Positions 8,169 through 16,949 of a stretch of 64,000 nt of DNA are shown in pieces. Within the stretch, counting starts at the first letter, position 1. Each line of letters starts with the position of its first letter. Where the stretch lies: NCBI GenBank assembly GCA_013215445.1, contig JABSRA010000012.1:1-64000 (forward strand), read 5' to 3'. This stretch comes from Oceanospirillaceae bacterium (GTDB taxonomy: Bacteria > Pseudomonadota > Gammaproteobacteria > Pseudomonadales > Balneatricaceae). A program made the translations under genes and the position numbers. The notes below the pieces were generated by a model. That model saw only the letters and a program-made list of their open reading frames with translations. It did not search any database and was not told where the DNA came from.

Positions 8169-9161
8169 TTAAGCTTCAGCCGCGCTCTTAATAAGATCCG
8201 CGCCGATATCAGACTCGAACTTCTTCCAGACAGGCTTCATCGTCTCAACCCATGTCGCACGTTGCTCTGGAGTTAGCGAATTGATTTTTCCGCCTGCTTT
8301 CAAAATATTAGCGCGATTGTTTTGCTCTTTCGCTTTCACATTTTCATTAGCTGTTTGAGTAACTTCATTGGATATTTTAAGGAATTGCTCACGTACCGCA
8401 GGCTCCAAACCATCTAGGAACTCAGACGAGGTCATAAACAAGTAAGCGAGTAGTTGATGACTGGTCTCTGTCGTACTATCCTGTACTTCGAAGAACTTCT
8501 TAGTGTAAATGTTTGACCAAGTATTTTCCTGACCATCGACGACGCCCGTTTGTAGAGCCCCATAAACTTCTTTGAAGGCCATTGGCTGTGGAGATCCACC
8601 CATTGCTGCGATCATCGCCTTGGCAACATCTGAAGATTGAACGCGGAATTTTAAACCCTCTGCATCCGCTGGTACGTGAAGCGCTTTGTTGGCTGAGAAG
8701 TACTTCATACCTGACATCCAGTAACCCAAGCCGACAAACCCAACATTATTCATCGCATTAAGTAGCTCTTTACCTGATGAAGAGTTAGTAAAGCGAATCG
8801 CCGCATCCATATCTTTAAAGATAAACGGTAGATCGAAAACACCGTATTGGCGAGTGTAAGAACCAAATTTAGACAGTGACGGTGCTAAGATTTGCACATC
8901 ACCTAATAACAGCGCTTCTAACTCTTTAGAATCGCCGAACAATGTAGAACTTGGAAACACCTCGATGCACAACTTTCCATTCATCTCTTTATTGACACGA
9001 TCTGCCAATAAGTTAGCCGCAACAACTTTTGGGTGAGTGGTACCGCCGGTGACGTGACTTAATTTTGCAACGACTTCACCTGGATCACATTCTGAGGCAA
9101 AAGCAGTAGATACACTTAAAGCGAGCGTAAGAGCGGTAAGTGTTGTGGTTAATTTTCCCAT
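8169..9161 (-). CDS. TRAP transporter periplasmic binding protein (DctP-like)
   Basis: This is the periplasmic solute receptor of the adjacent TRAP system. A signal peptide covers about residues 1-22 (hydrophobic ALTLALSVSTAFA, cleavage near AFA-SE). The DctP fold is shown by LSHVTGGTTHPKVVAANLLADR, written here as its two ends LSHVTGG and AANLLADR, and by GDVQILAPSLSKFG, GLKFRVQSSDV (the arginine that normally binds the substrate carboxylate), GALQTGVVDGQENTWSNIY and LLAYLFMTSSEF. Length is the family norm at 330 residues. CGGAG lies upstream of ATG 9161. The arginine argues for a carboxylate ligand. Confidence 0.92.
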   Translation of the reverse strand: MGKLTTTLTALTLALSVSTAFASECDPGEVVAKLSHVTGGTTHPKVVAANLLADRVNKEMNGKLCIEVFPSSTLFGDSKELEALLLGDVQILAPSLSKFGSYTRQYGVFDLPFIFKDMDAAIRFTNSSSGKELLNAMNNVGFVGLGYWMSGMKYFSANKALHVPADAEGLKFRVQSSDVAKAMIAAMGGSPQPMAFKEVYGALQTGVVDGQENTWSNIYTKKFFEVQDSTTETSHQLLAYLFMTSSEFLDGLEPAVREQFLKISNEVTQTANENVKAKEQNNRANILKAGGKINSLTPEQRATWVETMKPVWKKFESDIGADLIKSAAEA

Positions 9162-9741
9162 TTTCTAACTCCGTTTTTGTTTTTAATATTATTAGTAATA
9201 ATTCATGTACGGAGAAACACTAAAGCATTAACTATGCCAAAACACAAAATAACTAACAACCAGCTGAAATTTATGAAGTAAATTATCATATTAAAAACAG
9301 CAATAAAGTATTATCTCAGTTTAATGGGTGATATCAGCACAAATATTTTCATAATTGGGTGGGAACCCACCCATTAATTAAAGCGCATTAGCCAGTGTTC
9401 ATCCAGCAATATAGAGATCACAAGTGCTCGCGAGTAATGAGTAAGGCCAGCAACATCGACGAAATAGCGACATCTAGGTGCTGTTCTTACTGGCTTTATA
9501 CTTATCAATGAGCATTCAGTGTGTCCGCCACTGGTTGGGGATTACTTCTTTTTATCAGCCAACATTATTCAGCGCAGTAGTTTTACCACATCCTCAAAAC
9601 AGGGTCATGGTGAAGCCGATCAATAGTTCGAGATGAGCGATACTAGCAGTGGCCGTTTAGTCATGCCCAATAGCGACAGTTAATCATGTTTAGATCGATG
9701 CCAGTAACGACCGCAGCAGACAGCTGTTGCTGGGGGTATAA
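9162..9741. other. Upstream region of the TRAP operon
   Basis: No gene is supported in these 580 bp. It must hold the dctP promoter. A compact hairpin GGGTGG/CCACCC with a 4-base loop lies at 9357-9372. On the minus strand 9559-9590 encodes CGKTTALNNV, reminiscent of a P-loop, but stops surround it. Confidence 0.4.
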
Positions 9742-10551
9742 CTAACAAGCCATATATTGACACAGAGTAAGGGAGCGGGATTGTAGGGCCGCTTGTTTAA
9801 TCAATCCCTGAGTTCGCCATTGCCGCAAAATTTTTCGTAACAACGGCCGTAATTGTGCGGTACCCATACCCACTCTCACCTGAGGATCGTAGAGTAATTT
9901 TAACAGTATAATATCTAAACCTGTGAGCAGATCATCCGTGGACCGGTCATTAAAGATAGAGGGATAAACTTTATCAGAATCTCTTGGTAAGCCTAATACT
10001 TGAGTGAGCTCTTCAACAATGCAACTCAACAGTTTGGAATGCATGCGCGCTTGATCAACGGCAATATAAACGACTGCGCTGCTTATTTTCCCACTGTTAT
10101 TAGTGCGCATGGTAGCCATGCACACTGAGGATTGTAAAAACTTTAAAGATTTCTTTCCTGAGACTCTTTGCACCAGTGCGGGTAGTTTCTTTTGCGAGGT
10201 AAAAAAATATCTAATGTTTGCCTTTTTCGCGGATGATACTCGACGGATGTCCAGCCCCGTAATATCCACTAAATCTTTGATATGCGCATTGAGTAACAAA
10301 TCGTGTAACGATGATTCACCCACTTGATGCTCGACATAAATTCTTACTGGCTTAGTCCATTTGCGTACTTCTTGTCTTACCTGTCGATATTCAAAACCTA
10401 GCGCAATTTCAAAAAAACTATCGATAATAAAATCTGTCTGCTGCCATGGCACTGTCGTGGCATAAACATTACTAGAAATTAGGCAGATGCAAAGTAAAAC
10501 TCGATGTAGAGCATATTTTAGCCATTTGTTGTTTAGATAAATTATCATCAT
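9742..10551 (-). CDS. DUF2927 family protein with signal peptide
   Basis: A secreted protein of unknown function. Residues 1-31 form a signal peptide (basic start, hydrophobic HRVLLCICLISSNVYA). Family DUF2927 is recognised from WTKPVRIYVE, CIVEELTQVLGLPRDSD, YPSIFND and LTGLDIILLKLLYDPQVRVGM. The EELTQ region resembles a degenerate metalloprotease helix in this family, but HExxH is not present here. It stands alone on the minus strand, divergent from ppnP. Confidence 0.8.
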   Translation of the reverse strand: MMIIYLNNKWLKYALHRVLLCICLISSNVYATTVPWQQTDFIIDSFFEIALGFEYRQVRQEVRKWTKPVRIYVEHQVGESSLHDLLLNAHIKDLVDITGLDIRRVSSAKKANIRYFFTSQKKLPALVQRVSGKKSLKFLQSSVCMATMRTNNSGKISSAVVYIAVDQARMHSKLLSCIVEELTQVLGLPRDSDKVYPSIFNDRSTDDLLTGLDIILLKLLYDPQVRVGMGTAQLRPLLRKILRQWRTQGLIKQAALQSRSLTLCQYMAC

Positions 10552-10654
10552 CCATCCATTGTTAAAAATAGTTTTTTAAGGTGGGCCCGCTCTACTACTT
10601 TAACCAGTATAATCGAACTAATTTTAATCCACAGTCTGTAGCAGGTATTTATCA

Positions 10655-10936
10655 ATGATCGCAGTAAACGAATATTTTGAAGGTAGTGTCAAGTCTCTGA
10701 GTTTTGAAAACTCGCAAGGTAAAGTCACAAGCGGTGTCATGGATAGCGGTGATTACGTATTTTCAACTAGCGCAGCTGAATTGATGAGAGTCATTAGCGG
10801 TGAACTACAAGTTAAACTAGCAGGTCAAAGCCAATATACGCGCTACCCAAGCGGGACCGAGTTTAACGTCGAAGCCAATACTGAATTCGCGGTCATTGTC
10901 AAAGAGCAGACCGCATATCTATGCTTTTATAGCTAG
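10655..10936 (+). CDS. ppnP: Pyrimidine/purine nucleoside phosphorylase
   Basis: A 93-residue single-domain cupin of the PpnP (YaiE, DUF1255) family, which cleaves several nucleosides with phosphate to give base and ribose 1-phosphate. The pattern NEYFEGSVKSLSFEN, KVTSGVMDSGDYVFST, GELQVKL, YPSGTEFNVEANTEFAVIV and AYLCFY is typical along the full length. AGG upstream supports ATG 10655. Confidence 0.93.
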   Translation: MIAVNEYFEGSVKSLSFENSQGKVTSGVMDSGDYVFSTSAAELMRVISGELQVKLAGQSQYTRYPSGTEFNVEANTEFAVIVKEQTAYLCFYS

Positions 10937-11464
10937 GAGCCTGCCTGGGCTTGGCCGATCTACGCGAGAAAAAAAAGATTTATGGCCGAGCTCTTACGTT
11001 TTGCGGCGAATAGCCCGCTATTTAACCAAAATGGCGAACAATAAGGCCAAATTCTGCATTTCCCCAGTAAATTAGTGCTAAGTCCGATTTAGGCTTCTGT
11101 TCTTTAACTGCCACTACCAGAGAGAACGAAGTCGGCGGTGGATATATGCTGATTTCCCACCGCCGCTACCACTCTATTATGTTTCACTCTCTCAAGGATA
11201 CCTGCCCAAAACTCTACCGCTAACCAGCGTTTCAGGCAACTTAAGTGAGGATAGGAAACTTTTTCTCTTATTTGAAAACTTTTCTTTTAGCGCACTAAGC
11301 ATAGTATAAAATCGTATTAAAAATCACCAAATTACTACTCGATTGTGCTTTTTTAACCCAGCCCCTATGTTAATATCCTCAGCCTTCTACAAGGCGAAAT
11401 ACCTTGAGAGATAAAAGCTGTCCACTCCCAATATTTTGATCAAAATACAAGGCCTGAGCCCACA
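10937..11464. other. Gap between ppnP and serA, with a strong hairpin
   Basis: No gene seen. A perfect 9-bp inverted repeat, CGGCGGTGG (11133-11141) and CCACCGCCG (11157-11165), encloses 15 bases. It has no T-run and is not explained by the neighbours. Near 11343-11371, TTGTGC and TATGTT spaced 17 bp could be the serA promoter. Confidence 0.45.
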
Positions 11465-12706
11465 ATGAGTAATGCTACCTCTTTAGATAAAAGCAAAATT
11501 AAGATTCTATTATTAGAAGGTGTACACCAGAGCGCCCTCGACTCACTTAACCAAAACGGTTATACCAATATAGAATACCTCACCGGCTCACTATCCGAAG
11601 AAGATCTGTTAGAACGTATTGCAAATGTTCATTTCATCGGCATTCGCTCTCGCACTCAACTCAACGAAAAAGTTTTTGCTGCCGCTAAAAAATTGTTGGC
11701 GGTAGGTTGCTTTTGTATTGGCACTAACCAAGTTGACTTACAGGCTGCGACCAAAAAAGCTATCGTGGTGTTTAACGCCCCTTACTCAAATACTCGCTCA
11801 GTTGCAGAATTAGTGATAGCTGAATCTATTATTTTATTGCGCGGTGTCGCAGAGAAAAATGCCAAAGCTCACCGCGGCATCTGGCAAAAAACGGCGAAGA
11901 ATTCATTCGAAATACGCAACAAAACCTTGGGAATAATTGGCTATGGCAGTATTGGCTCACAACTGAGTATTATTGCTGAATCCTTAGGTATGAAAGTACT
12001 CTTCCACGATGTGGTTGGCAAATTACCGCTAGGTAATGCAAAACAAGTTAGTAGCCTCGCCGAATTACTCGCCAATAGTGATATTGTCTCACTACATATC
12101 CCAGAGGTAGGCTCTACCAAGAATCTAATGTCGACCGCTGAGTTTTCACAGATGAAACAGGGCGCTATTTTCATCAATGCAGCTCGCGGTACTGTCGTCG
12201 ATATAGATGCACTTTGCGTGGCACTTAAGAACAAACATATTGGCGGCGCAGCGATCGATGTATTCCCAGTTGAACCTCGCTCAAATGACGATGAATTCAT
12301 TTCGCCGCTCCGCGGGTTCGACAATGTAATACTGACTCCACATGTCGGTGGTTCTACCATGGAGGCGCAAAAAAGCATCGGTACTGAAGTTGCTGACAAA
12401 TTATCGAAATATAGTGATAATGGCGCTTCTATTACCTCGGTAAACTTCCCCGAAGTCTCTCTTCCCGATCACGCCAAAGCAGAGGGAATACACAGGTTAT
12501 TACACGTACACCACAATGTTCCGGGGGTTTTGACCAGCATTAACAGTATTTTATCTGAAAACAATATCAACATTTCCGGTCAGCATCTACAGACCAATGA
12601 CAAAATAGGTTATGTAGTCATTGATGTAGACGCGGATTGTTCGGCCCGAGCCCTAGAGAAACTCTCTGAAATCGAAGGCACTATCCGCAGTCGTCGGTTA
12701 TTCTAA
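11465..12706 (+). CDS. serA: D-3-phosphoglycerate dehydrogenase
   Basis: It oxidises 3-phosphoglycerate to 3-phosphohydroxypyruvate with NAD, the first step of serine synthesis. The nucleotide fold is GIIGYGSIGSQLS (about residues 157-170). Catalytic segments are NAARGTVVDIDAL (Arg), the VFPVEP region (Glu) and LTPHVGGSTMEAQ (His). A C-terminal ACT domain (about 340-413) includes HHNVPGVLTSINSIL and would bind serine for feedback inhibition. The 413 residues match the E. coli-type enzyme. A terminator-like hairpin follows at 12722. Confidence 0.95.
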   Translation: MSNATSLDKSKIKILLLEGVHQSALDSLNQNGYTNIEYLTGSLSEEDLLERIANVHFIGIRSRTQLNEKVFAAAKKLLAVGCFCIGTNQVDLQAATKKAIVVFNAPYSNTRSVAELVIAESIILLRGVAEKNAKAHRGIWQKTAKNSFEIRNKTLGIIGYGSIGSQLSIIAESLGMKVLFHDVVGKLPLGNAKQVSSLAELLANSDIVSLHIPEVGSTKNLMSTAEFSQMKQGAIFINAARGTVVDIDALCVALKNKHIGGAAIDVFPVEPRSNDDEFISPLRGFDNVILTPHVGGSTMEAQKSIGTEVADKLSKYSDNGASITSVNFPEVSLPDHAKAEGIHRLLHVHHNVPGVLTSINSILSENNINISGQHLQTNDKIGYVVIDVDADCSARALEKLSEIEGTIRSRRLF

Positions 12707-12721
12707 AGATTTTTCCCTATC

Positions 12722-12753
12722 AAAGAGAGCCCAACACTGTTGTGGCCCTCTTT
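12722..12753 (+). terminator. Rho-independent terminator-like hairpin after serA
   Basis: AAAGAGAGCC pairs with GGCCCTCTTT with one mismatch, continuing into CAAC/GTTG with a bulged T and a 3-base loop. It begins 16 bp after the serA stop. The 3' arm ends in TTT followed by ATT, a modest U-tract. Confidence 0.6.
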
Positions 12754-13289
12754 ATTAAGAGCTTTGCTTATCGCCCATACAATGATCGGCCTATTCAGCT
12801 CTGCTAATGATGACTGCAATTTCGCCATCTAGAGTAGCCTGACAAATAAGCTACAGATGATAGGGATATACTATTACCCACCTAAATATTGCCGAGAGTT
12901 AGTGCTGCAATAAAACAACTCACCATTTTTGCGCTTGCCAATCCCTAGTTTCTCGCGTCTGCCAATTCAAAGGCCAGGCATGCTCCATGCTCAATGCTTA
13001 TAGAACTAAAGGGGCACAAGTCGCATTTTTTAGTAATAGCGCATTTTTCCACCCCTATTTAATAACAGGAAGCATCGATAACAGTGTGAAAAACTATTTT
13101 TCAGTCCTGCTATTTATACGCTGTTTCACAGCACCATCGCACTCTCGCGCTATTATATATAAAAAATAATTATCGCGGTTTCCCCTGAGGAAAAACCTAT
13201 CAATCATCGCCTTTTCTCAAACCAATTTGATAGTCGACCAAGCAAAGTGTGCAAAGATTAAACCACGCTTTAGCGAGCAATCTTAAATC
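12754..13289. other. Gap upstream of the glycosyltransferase remnant
   Basis: No intact gene. A short frame at 12987-13169 has no recognisable family. Part of this stretch may be the unreadable N-terminal half of the glycosyltransferase pseudogene that follows, but I could not align it. Confidence 0.4.
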
Positions 13290-13648
13290 GGTAGTATTGA
13301 TGCACTAGACAACGGCCCTAAAGGGCAGCGATAGCTGATTGATACCATGGGGAAACCTGCAGAGCAATACCTCGACATCCACCTTTTTTCTTGGGAACAA
13401 GGCAAGACATTAAAAATGATAAGGAACAAACTCAACAGATCGAAAACATTACCTTTGCCGGGTATCTCGATAATAACGGGGACTATATCAGTTGCTTGTA
13501 TTGATTGGTTCATCCCTTGGTCAATGCAGGTTTTGGCGCTATTATACTCAATGTTATGGCCCAAGCTGGGCCGATAGTTGCGAGTGATCTAGGGGCTATT
13601 CCCGATAATTTTAAAAATACCAAAAAAAACGCTACTGCTACACACTAG
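13290..13648 (+). pseudogene. Remnant of a GT4-type (group 1) glycosyltransferase
   Basis: Across frames, the region reads as the C-terminal nucleotide-sugar-binding half of a GT4 glycosyltransferase. It runs PKGQR-stop-LIDTMGK, AEQYLDIHLF, then after a shift at a run of six T, FLGTRQDIKND, QQIENITFAGYLDNNGDY, a TGA stop, VNAGFGAIILNVMAQ and AGPIVASDLGAIPDNF. The last two segments match the family's GFG...EAMA and G-PIVASD-GAIP pattern. At least two in-frame stops (TAG and TGA) and one frameshift disable it, and the C-terminus is cut short by TAG 13646-13648. It lies just upstream of two intact lipopolysaccharide-type glycosyltransferases and was probably part of the same locus. Confidence 0.75.
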
Positions 13649-13998
13649 AAACAGTTAAGCAATTCATAAGAGTATACTGACGCTTTACAATGATCTGCTG
13701 TTATGCAAAAATTTATTCGTCCTCGTCTACCTAAATAGCCTACAATAGCAACCCTAGTGCCAATGCAGATCAGTAGCAAAACATATTCCAAACACTAGAG
13801 GCAGCCGCGTTAATATCTAACGCCACCCTATGCTGGCTGATTACTTTTAAAAATGCCACAACCGCAGCTTACACTCTTTAAAAAACCTTCTGCTGTAGGG
13901 TTTGGTAAGGGTGCAAAAGTAGAGCACAGGTGCTATTGCCAAAGGGTTTATCGCCAGACACTAGATCATTAAAAAATTAATTAGATAAGGCTCTATAA
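13649..13998. other. Gap between the glycosyltransferase remnant and the GT2 gene
   Basis: I see no gene or clear signal in these 350 bp apart from the presumed promoter and ribosome site (AAGG) of the gene at 13999. Confidence 0.4.
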
Positions 13999-14745
13999 AT
14001 GTTGATTACAGGAATTATAATTACACTTAATGAAGAAGATAATATCCAAAAGTGTATAGATTCACTAAAAAAAGTATGCGACGAAATCATCGTAGTTGAT
14101 AGCCAGAGCCAAGATAAAACCGTTGAAATTGCCCGTAAACTAGGTGCTAAAGTATATATTCAAAAATATTTAGGGGATGGCCCTCAAAAGCGTCATGGTG
14201 TGCAATTTGCCTCTAATGATTGGATACTTACTTTAGATGCAGACGAACGACTCGCTGACGATATGATTGCAGATATTAAGTCACTAGATTTAAGCACAAT
14301 AAAACATGACGGTATTTCATTTAGAAGAATGTCATTCATAGGCGATAGATGGCAAAAACTTTGGTACCCAGATAATATTGTAAGATTATATAACAAAAAT
14401 ACAGCCGGCTACCAAAGTGTCATAGGACACGCGGCAGTGGACGCTAAGAATATTAAAAAATTAAATTCGCACATCATGCATTATTCTTATAAAAACTTAA
14501 GTGAGATGGCGCAAAAAATTGATAAGTTTTCTTACCGGGGTGCAAAAATGTTGTACGCCAAAAACAAGAAGGTTACCGTTTTTTCCCCCCCTATCAGAGG
14601 TTTTTTTGCTTTTTTCAAAAAGTACATTTTAAAAGGTGGAATATTTATGGGACTTGATGGTTTAACTATTTCTCTTTTTACGGGTTTTAATACCTATTTA
14701 AAATATGCAATGTTAATTGAATTAAACAATGAAAATAAAAAATAA
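13999..14745 (+). CDS. GT2-family glycosyltransferase, WaaE/KdtX-like (lipopolysaccharide core)
   Basis: It has the inverting GT-A fold: GIIITLNEEDNIQKCIDSL at the N-terminus, EIIVVDSQSQDKTVEIA, and the metal-binding LTLDADERL (DxD). This arrangement, 248-residue length and the C-terminal hydrophobic region resemble WaaE/KdtX, which adds glucose to the inner core of lipopolysaccharide at the cytoplasmic face. The gene is noticeably richer in A and T than its surroundings, with many AAA, AAT and ATA codons, suggesting transfer, as is common for surface-sugar genes. The precise sugar is not deducible. Confidence 0.8.
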   Translation: MLITGIIITLNEEDNIQKCIDSLKKVCDEIIVVDSQSQDKTVEIARKLGAKVYIQKYLGDGPQKRHGVQFASNDWILTLDADERLADDMIADIKSLDLSTIKHDGISFRRMSFIGDRWQKLWYPDNIVRLYNKNTAGYQSVIGHAAVDAKNIKKLNSHIMHYSYKNLSEMAQKIDKFSYRGAKMLYAKNKKVTVFSPPIRGFFAFFKKYILKGGIFMGLDGLTISLFTGFNTYLKYAMLIELNNENKK

Positions 14746-14760
14746 CACTGCTCATGTTAA

Positions 14761-14877
14761 TTTTAAAACTAGCTTGGGGCCATCAAGGTCGACATAATTT
14801 AGACAGACTTATAACCTTGGTAAACTAGACCCGCAATTTTTTCAAAGACAGTAAATGATACCAAGCTAGTTTTGAAA
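14761..14877. repeat. 117-bp element bounded by 17-bp inverted repeats
   Basis: TTTTAAAACTAGCTTGG (14761-14777) and CCAAGCTAGTTTTGAAA (14861-14877) are inverted repeats matching at 16 of 17 positions, 83 bp apart. A nested pair, CAAGGT and ACCTTG, lies inside. It occupies almost the whole gap between the GT2 and GT9 genes. No flanking target duplication is obvious. It could be a small non-autonomous element or a structured leader of the GT9 gene. Confidence 0.6.
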
Positions 14878-14893
14878 GTAGAGAAAATCAATC

Positions 14894-15871
14894 ATGACAA
14901 ATAAAGTGTTAATTTCACGACACGACAAAATTGGCGATTTTATAGTAACTTTGCCAATGTTCAAAGTACTTAAAACACAAAGACCAGAGCTCATCTTATA
15001 TGCACTGGTCTCCAAGGTTAATTTTGAGCTGGCTAGCCAAACCCCCTACATAGATCATGTCATCTTATTCGAGCCCAATAACCTACAACAAACACTAGCT
15101 TCAATTCGAAGTGCCAACATAGACACCAGCATTTCCGCATTCATTGACACAAAACTTGCTTGGCTTCTCTATCGTTGCGGCATTAAGCAGCGAATTGCCC
15201 CTGCTACAAAAATAGCGCAAGTGCTTTTTAACCAACGAATTACTCAACGACGTAGCAGCGGTAAAAAAACAGAGTTTGAATACAATCTTGATCTGTTATT
15301 AGCTTTCGACCCAAGCTTACAGTTAAATTATTCTCAGCCTTTAATCGATTTTGATATTGATGAAAGCCTGAATATTATCGAGAGTTTCCGCCGTGAACAC
15401 GGCCTCAAAAAAGAGCATAAACTGATTGCCTTTCATCCGGGTTCTGGTGGCAGCGCAGCAGGTAACTTGTCTGTAGATGACTATTTAATACTTGCTAAAA
15501 GCATTGCTCATTTACCAGCCATAAAAGTAGTTTTCACTTTTGGCCCCGATGACCAAGCACTAAGAGAACAGTTAAGTCAAAAGCTAGATTTCTCCGCGAT
15601 TTTATACAATTCGACAGGATCTCTCAGGAATTTCTGCATACTAGCGAGTTATTTCGACGTTTTTGTCAGCACTTCAACAGGTACAATGCACCTAACAGCC
15701 GCCAGTAATACCTGCACTTTGAGCTTCTTTGGAGAAAATATAGCTTCTTCACCACAGCGTTGGGCTTCAATTAATGAAGCGAATCAGCAAAACAATATAG
15801 TATTGGCAAACAATTATACTCGCGAACAGTTTTTAGAGATTAAACAACGTTTATTTTCGCTACTTGACTAA
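14894..15871 (+). CDS. GT9-family heptosyltransferase-like glycosyltransferase
   Basis: A GT-B enzyme of family 9, which uses ADP-heptose (or a related donor) to extend lipopolysaccharide core. Evidence: the N-terminal ISRHDKIGDFIVTLPMFKVL pattern (R-x-D-x-IGD), LIAFHPGSGGSAAGN in the middle, and the C-terminal FVSTSTGTMHLTAASN (family pattern S-x-S-TG-x-MHLA). Length, 325 residues, suits the family. Whether it is WaaC-, WaaF- or WaaQ-like cannot be decided. It follows the GT2 gene by 148 bp, most of it an inverted-repeat element. Confidence 0.85.
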   Translation: MTNKVLISRHDKIGDFIVTLPMFKVLKTQRPELILYALVSKVNFELASQTPYIDHVILFEPNNLQQTLASIRSANIDTSISAFIDTKLAWLLYRCGIKQRIAPATKIAQVLFNQRITQRRSSGKKTEFEYNLDLLLAFDPSLQLNYSQPLIDFDIDESLNIIESFRREHGLKKEHKLIAFHPGSGGSAAGNLSVDDYLILAKSIAHLPAIKVVFTFGPDDQALREQLSQKLDFSAILYNSTGSLRNFCILASYFDVFVSTSTGTMHLTAASNTCTLSFFGENIASSPQRWASINEANQQNNIVLANNYTREQFLEIKQRLFSLLD

Positions 15872-15950
15872 GTCAGTATCAAAGCTATTACCGCTAGGGA
15901 CTCTAGTACTGGAGCAGCTTGAAACAGACAGTAACAGATAATATTTACCT

Positions 15951-16874
15951 CTAGGGTAAAAGTTTAAAGACCTGCATCCGCCACAGTTTTCCTTCATTCA
16001 CCAAGTGGTGTTTTGCATCTTTTATTATCTGGGTATTTACGCCGGGAAATTTTCGTTCAATAACCTTCAGGTTATGCTGCCAATCAACAGTCTCATCCCC
16101 ATCACCCTGAATTACCCTCAAGGCTAGATCAGAGGCAGGATAGCCGATAAATCGTTTTTCCCAGCTTAACATTGCGCCAACCCAGTTCACTTTTATCCAT
16201 CGGCGAGTCAGTGGATCAACCTGCTGAATAAAATTCAAATAATCAGCATCATGGCTATTGGCACTTTTACCACGTTTCACCCGTTTGACTAAAAAACGTA
16301 ATAGTTGATATTGTATTTTCACAGCAAAAAAGTGGCTGCTGCGTACTAACGGCGCCAGCAATACCCGTTGCGAAATTTGTTTGAAAGGTTTGAAAACAGG
16401 ATTCAGAGCGTGCTCCAATACCACCGATGCTCCCGTACTTTGCCCTATTAACAACCATTGTTTATCACAGCACTTGGCTAAATATTCTAAAACCAGCTGT
16501 AATTGCTCAGCATATTGACTAAAGCTATCTATGGCATAACACTCCCCACTCGATAGACCATGTCCTGTTTTATCGTAAATTAATACATCCCACCCCGCGG
16601 CAAGTCGGTCGGCGATCAAATGCCGGTAAAGACCCGTGTGGTCCATGTATCCATGGACGATAATGCAGGTACCAATACTGGTTTTTTTTTGTCGATAGTG
16701 CTGATACACCGTGTACTGCTTGTCTCTCGTGTGCATATCAATGTTAATGTGATATTTAGCGACAAGTTCGCCTAATCCATATAAGTCAAAATAATTTAGC
16801 CAAATTGCATCTAAGCTAGCTGATAGATTATTTTGCGGTAGTCGTTGGCGCAACTCATTAGGGTCAATTCTCAC
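15951..16874 (-). CDS. Alpha/beta hydrolase, lysophospholipase/monoacylglycerol lipase-like
   Basis: A serine hydrolase of the Hydrolase_4 group. The oxyanion loop is IIVHGYMDHTG, the nucleophile elbow is LLIGQSTGAS (Ser within GQSTG), the acid is likely in VIQGDGDETVDW and the histidine in IKDAKHHLVNEG. DKTGHGLSSG is the typical strand following the HG motif. There is no signal peptide, so it is probably cytoplasmic or membrane-associated. The substrate, likely a monoacyl lipid, is inferred from family only. It is divergent from the mechanosensitive channel. Confidence 0.8.
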   Translation of the reverse strand: MRIDPNELRQRLPQNNLSASLDAIWLNYFDLYGLGELVAKYHINIDMHTRDKQYTVYQHYRQKKTSIGTCIIVHGYMDHTGLYRHLIADRLAAGWDVLIYDKTGHGLSSGECYAIDSFSQYAEQLQLVLEYLAKCCDKQWLLIGQSTGASVVLEHALNPVFKPFKQISQRVLLAPLVRSSHFFAVKIQYQLLRFLVKRVKRGKSANSHDADYLNFIQQVDPLTRRWIKVNWVGAMLSWEKRFIGYPASDLALRVIQGDGDETVDWQHNLKVIERKFPGVNTQIIKDAKHHLVNEGKLWRMQVFKLLP

Positions 16875-16949
16875 TAAAATATCCTTTAATTAATATGCTG
16901 CGCTGTTATATTTGACTCTATCATAGCTCAACTATTGGATCAGCCATTT

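Noticed and set aside
9559-9590. P-loop-like CGKTTALNNV on the minus strand
   Set aside because: Stops lie close on both sides and I could not extend any ATPase homology in neighbouring frames.
12987-13169. 60-residue open frame upstream of the glycosyltransferase remnant
   Set aside because: No match to the N-terminal half of GT4 enzymes and no ribosome site.
13283-13564. 93-residue open frame on the minus strand
   Set aside because: It is antisense to the GT4 remnant, which has far better protein likeness.
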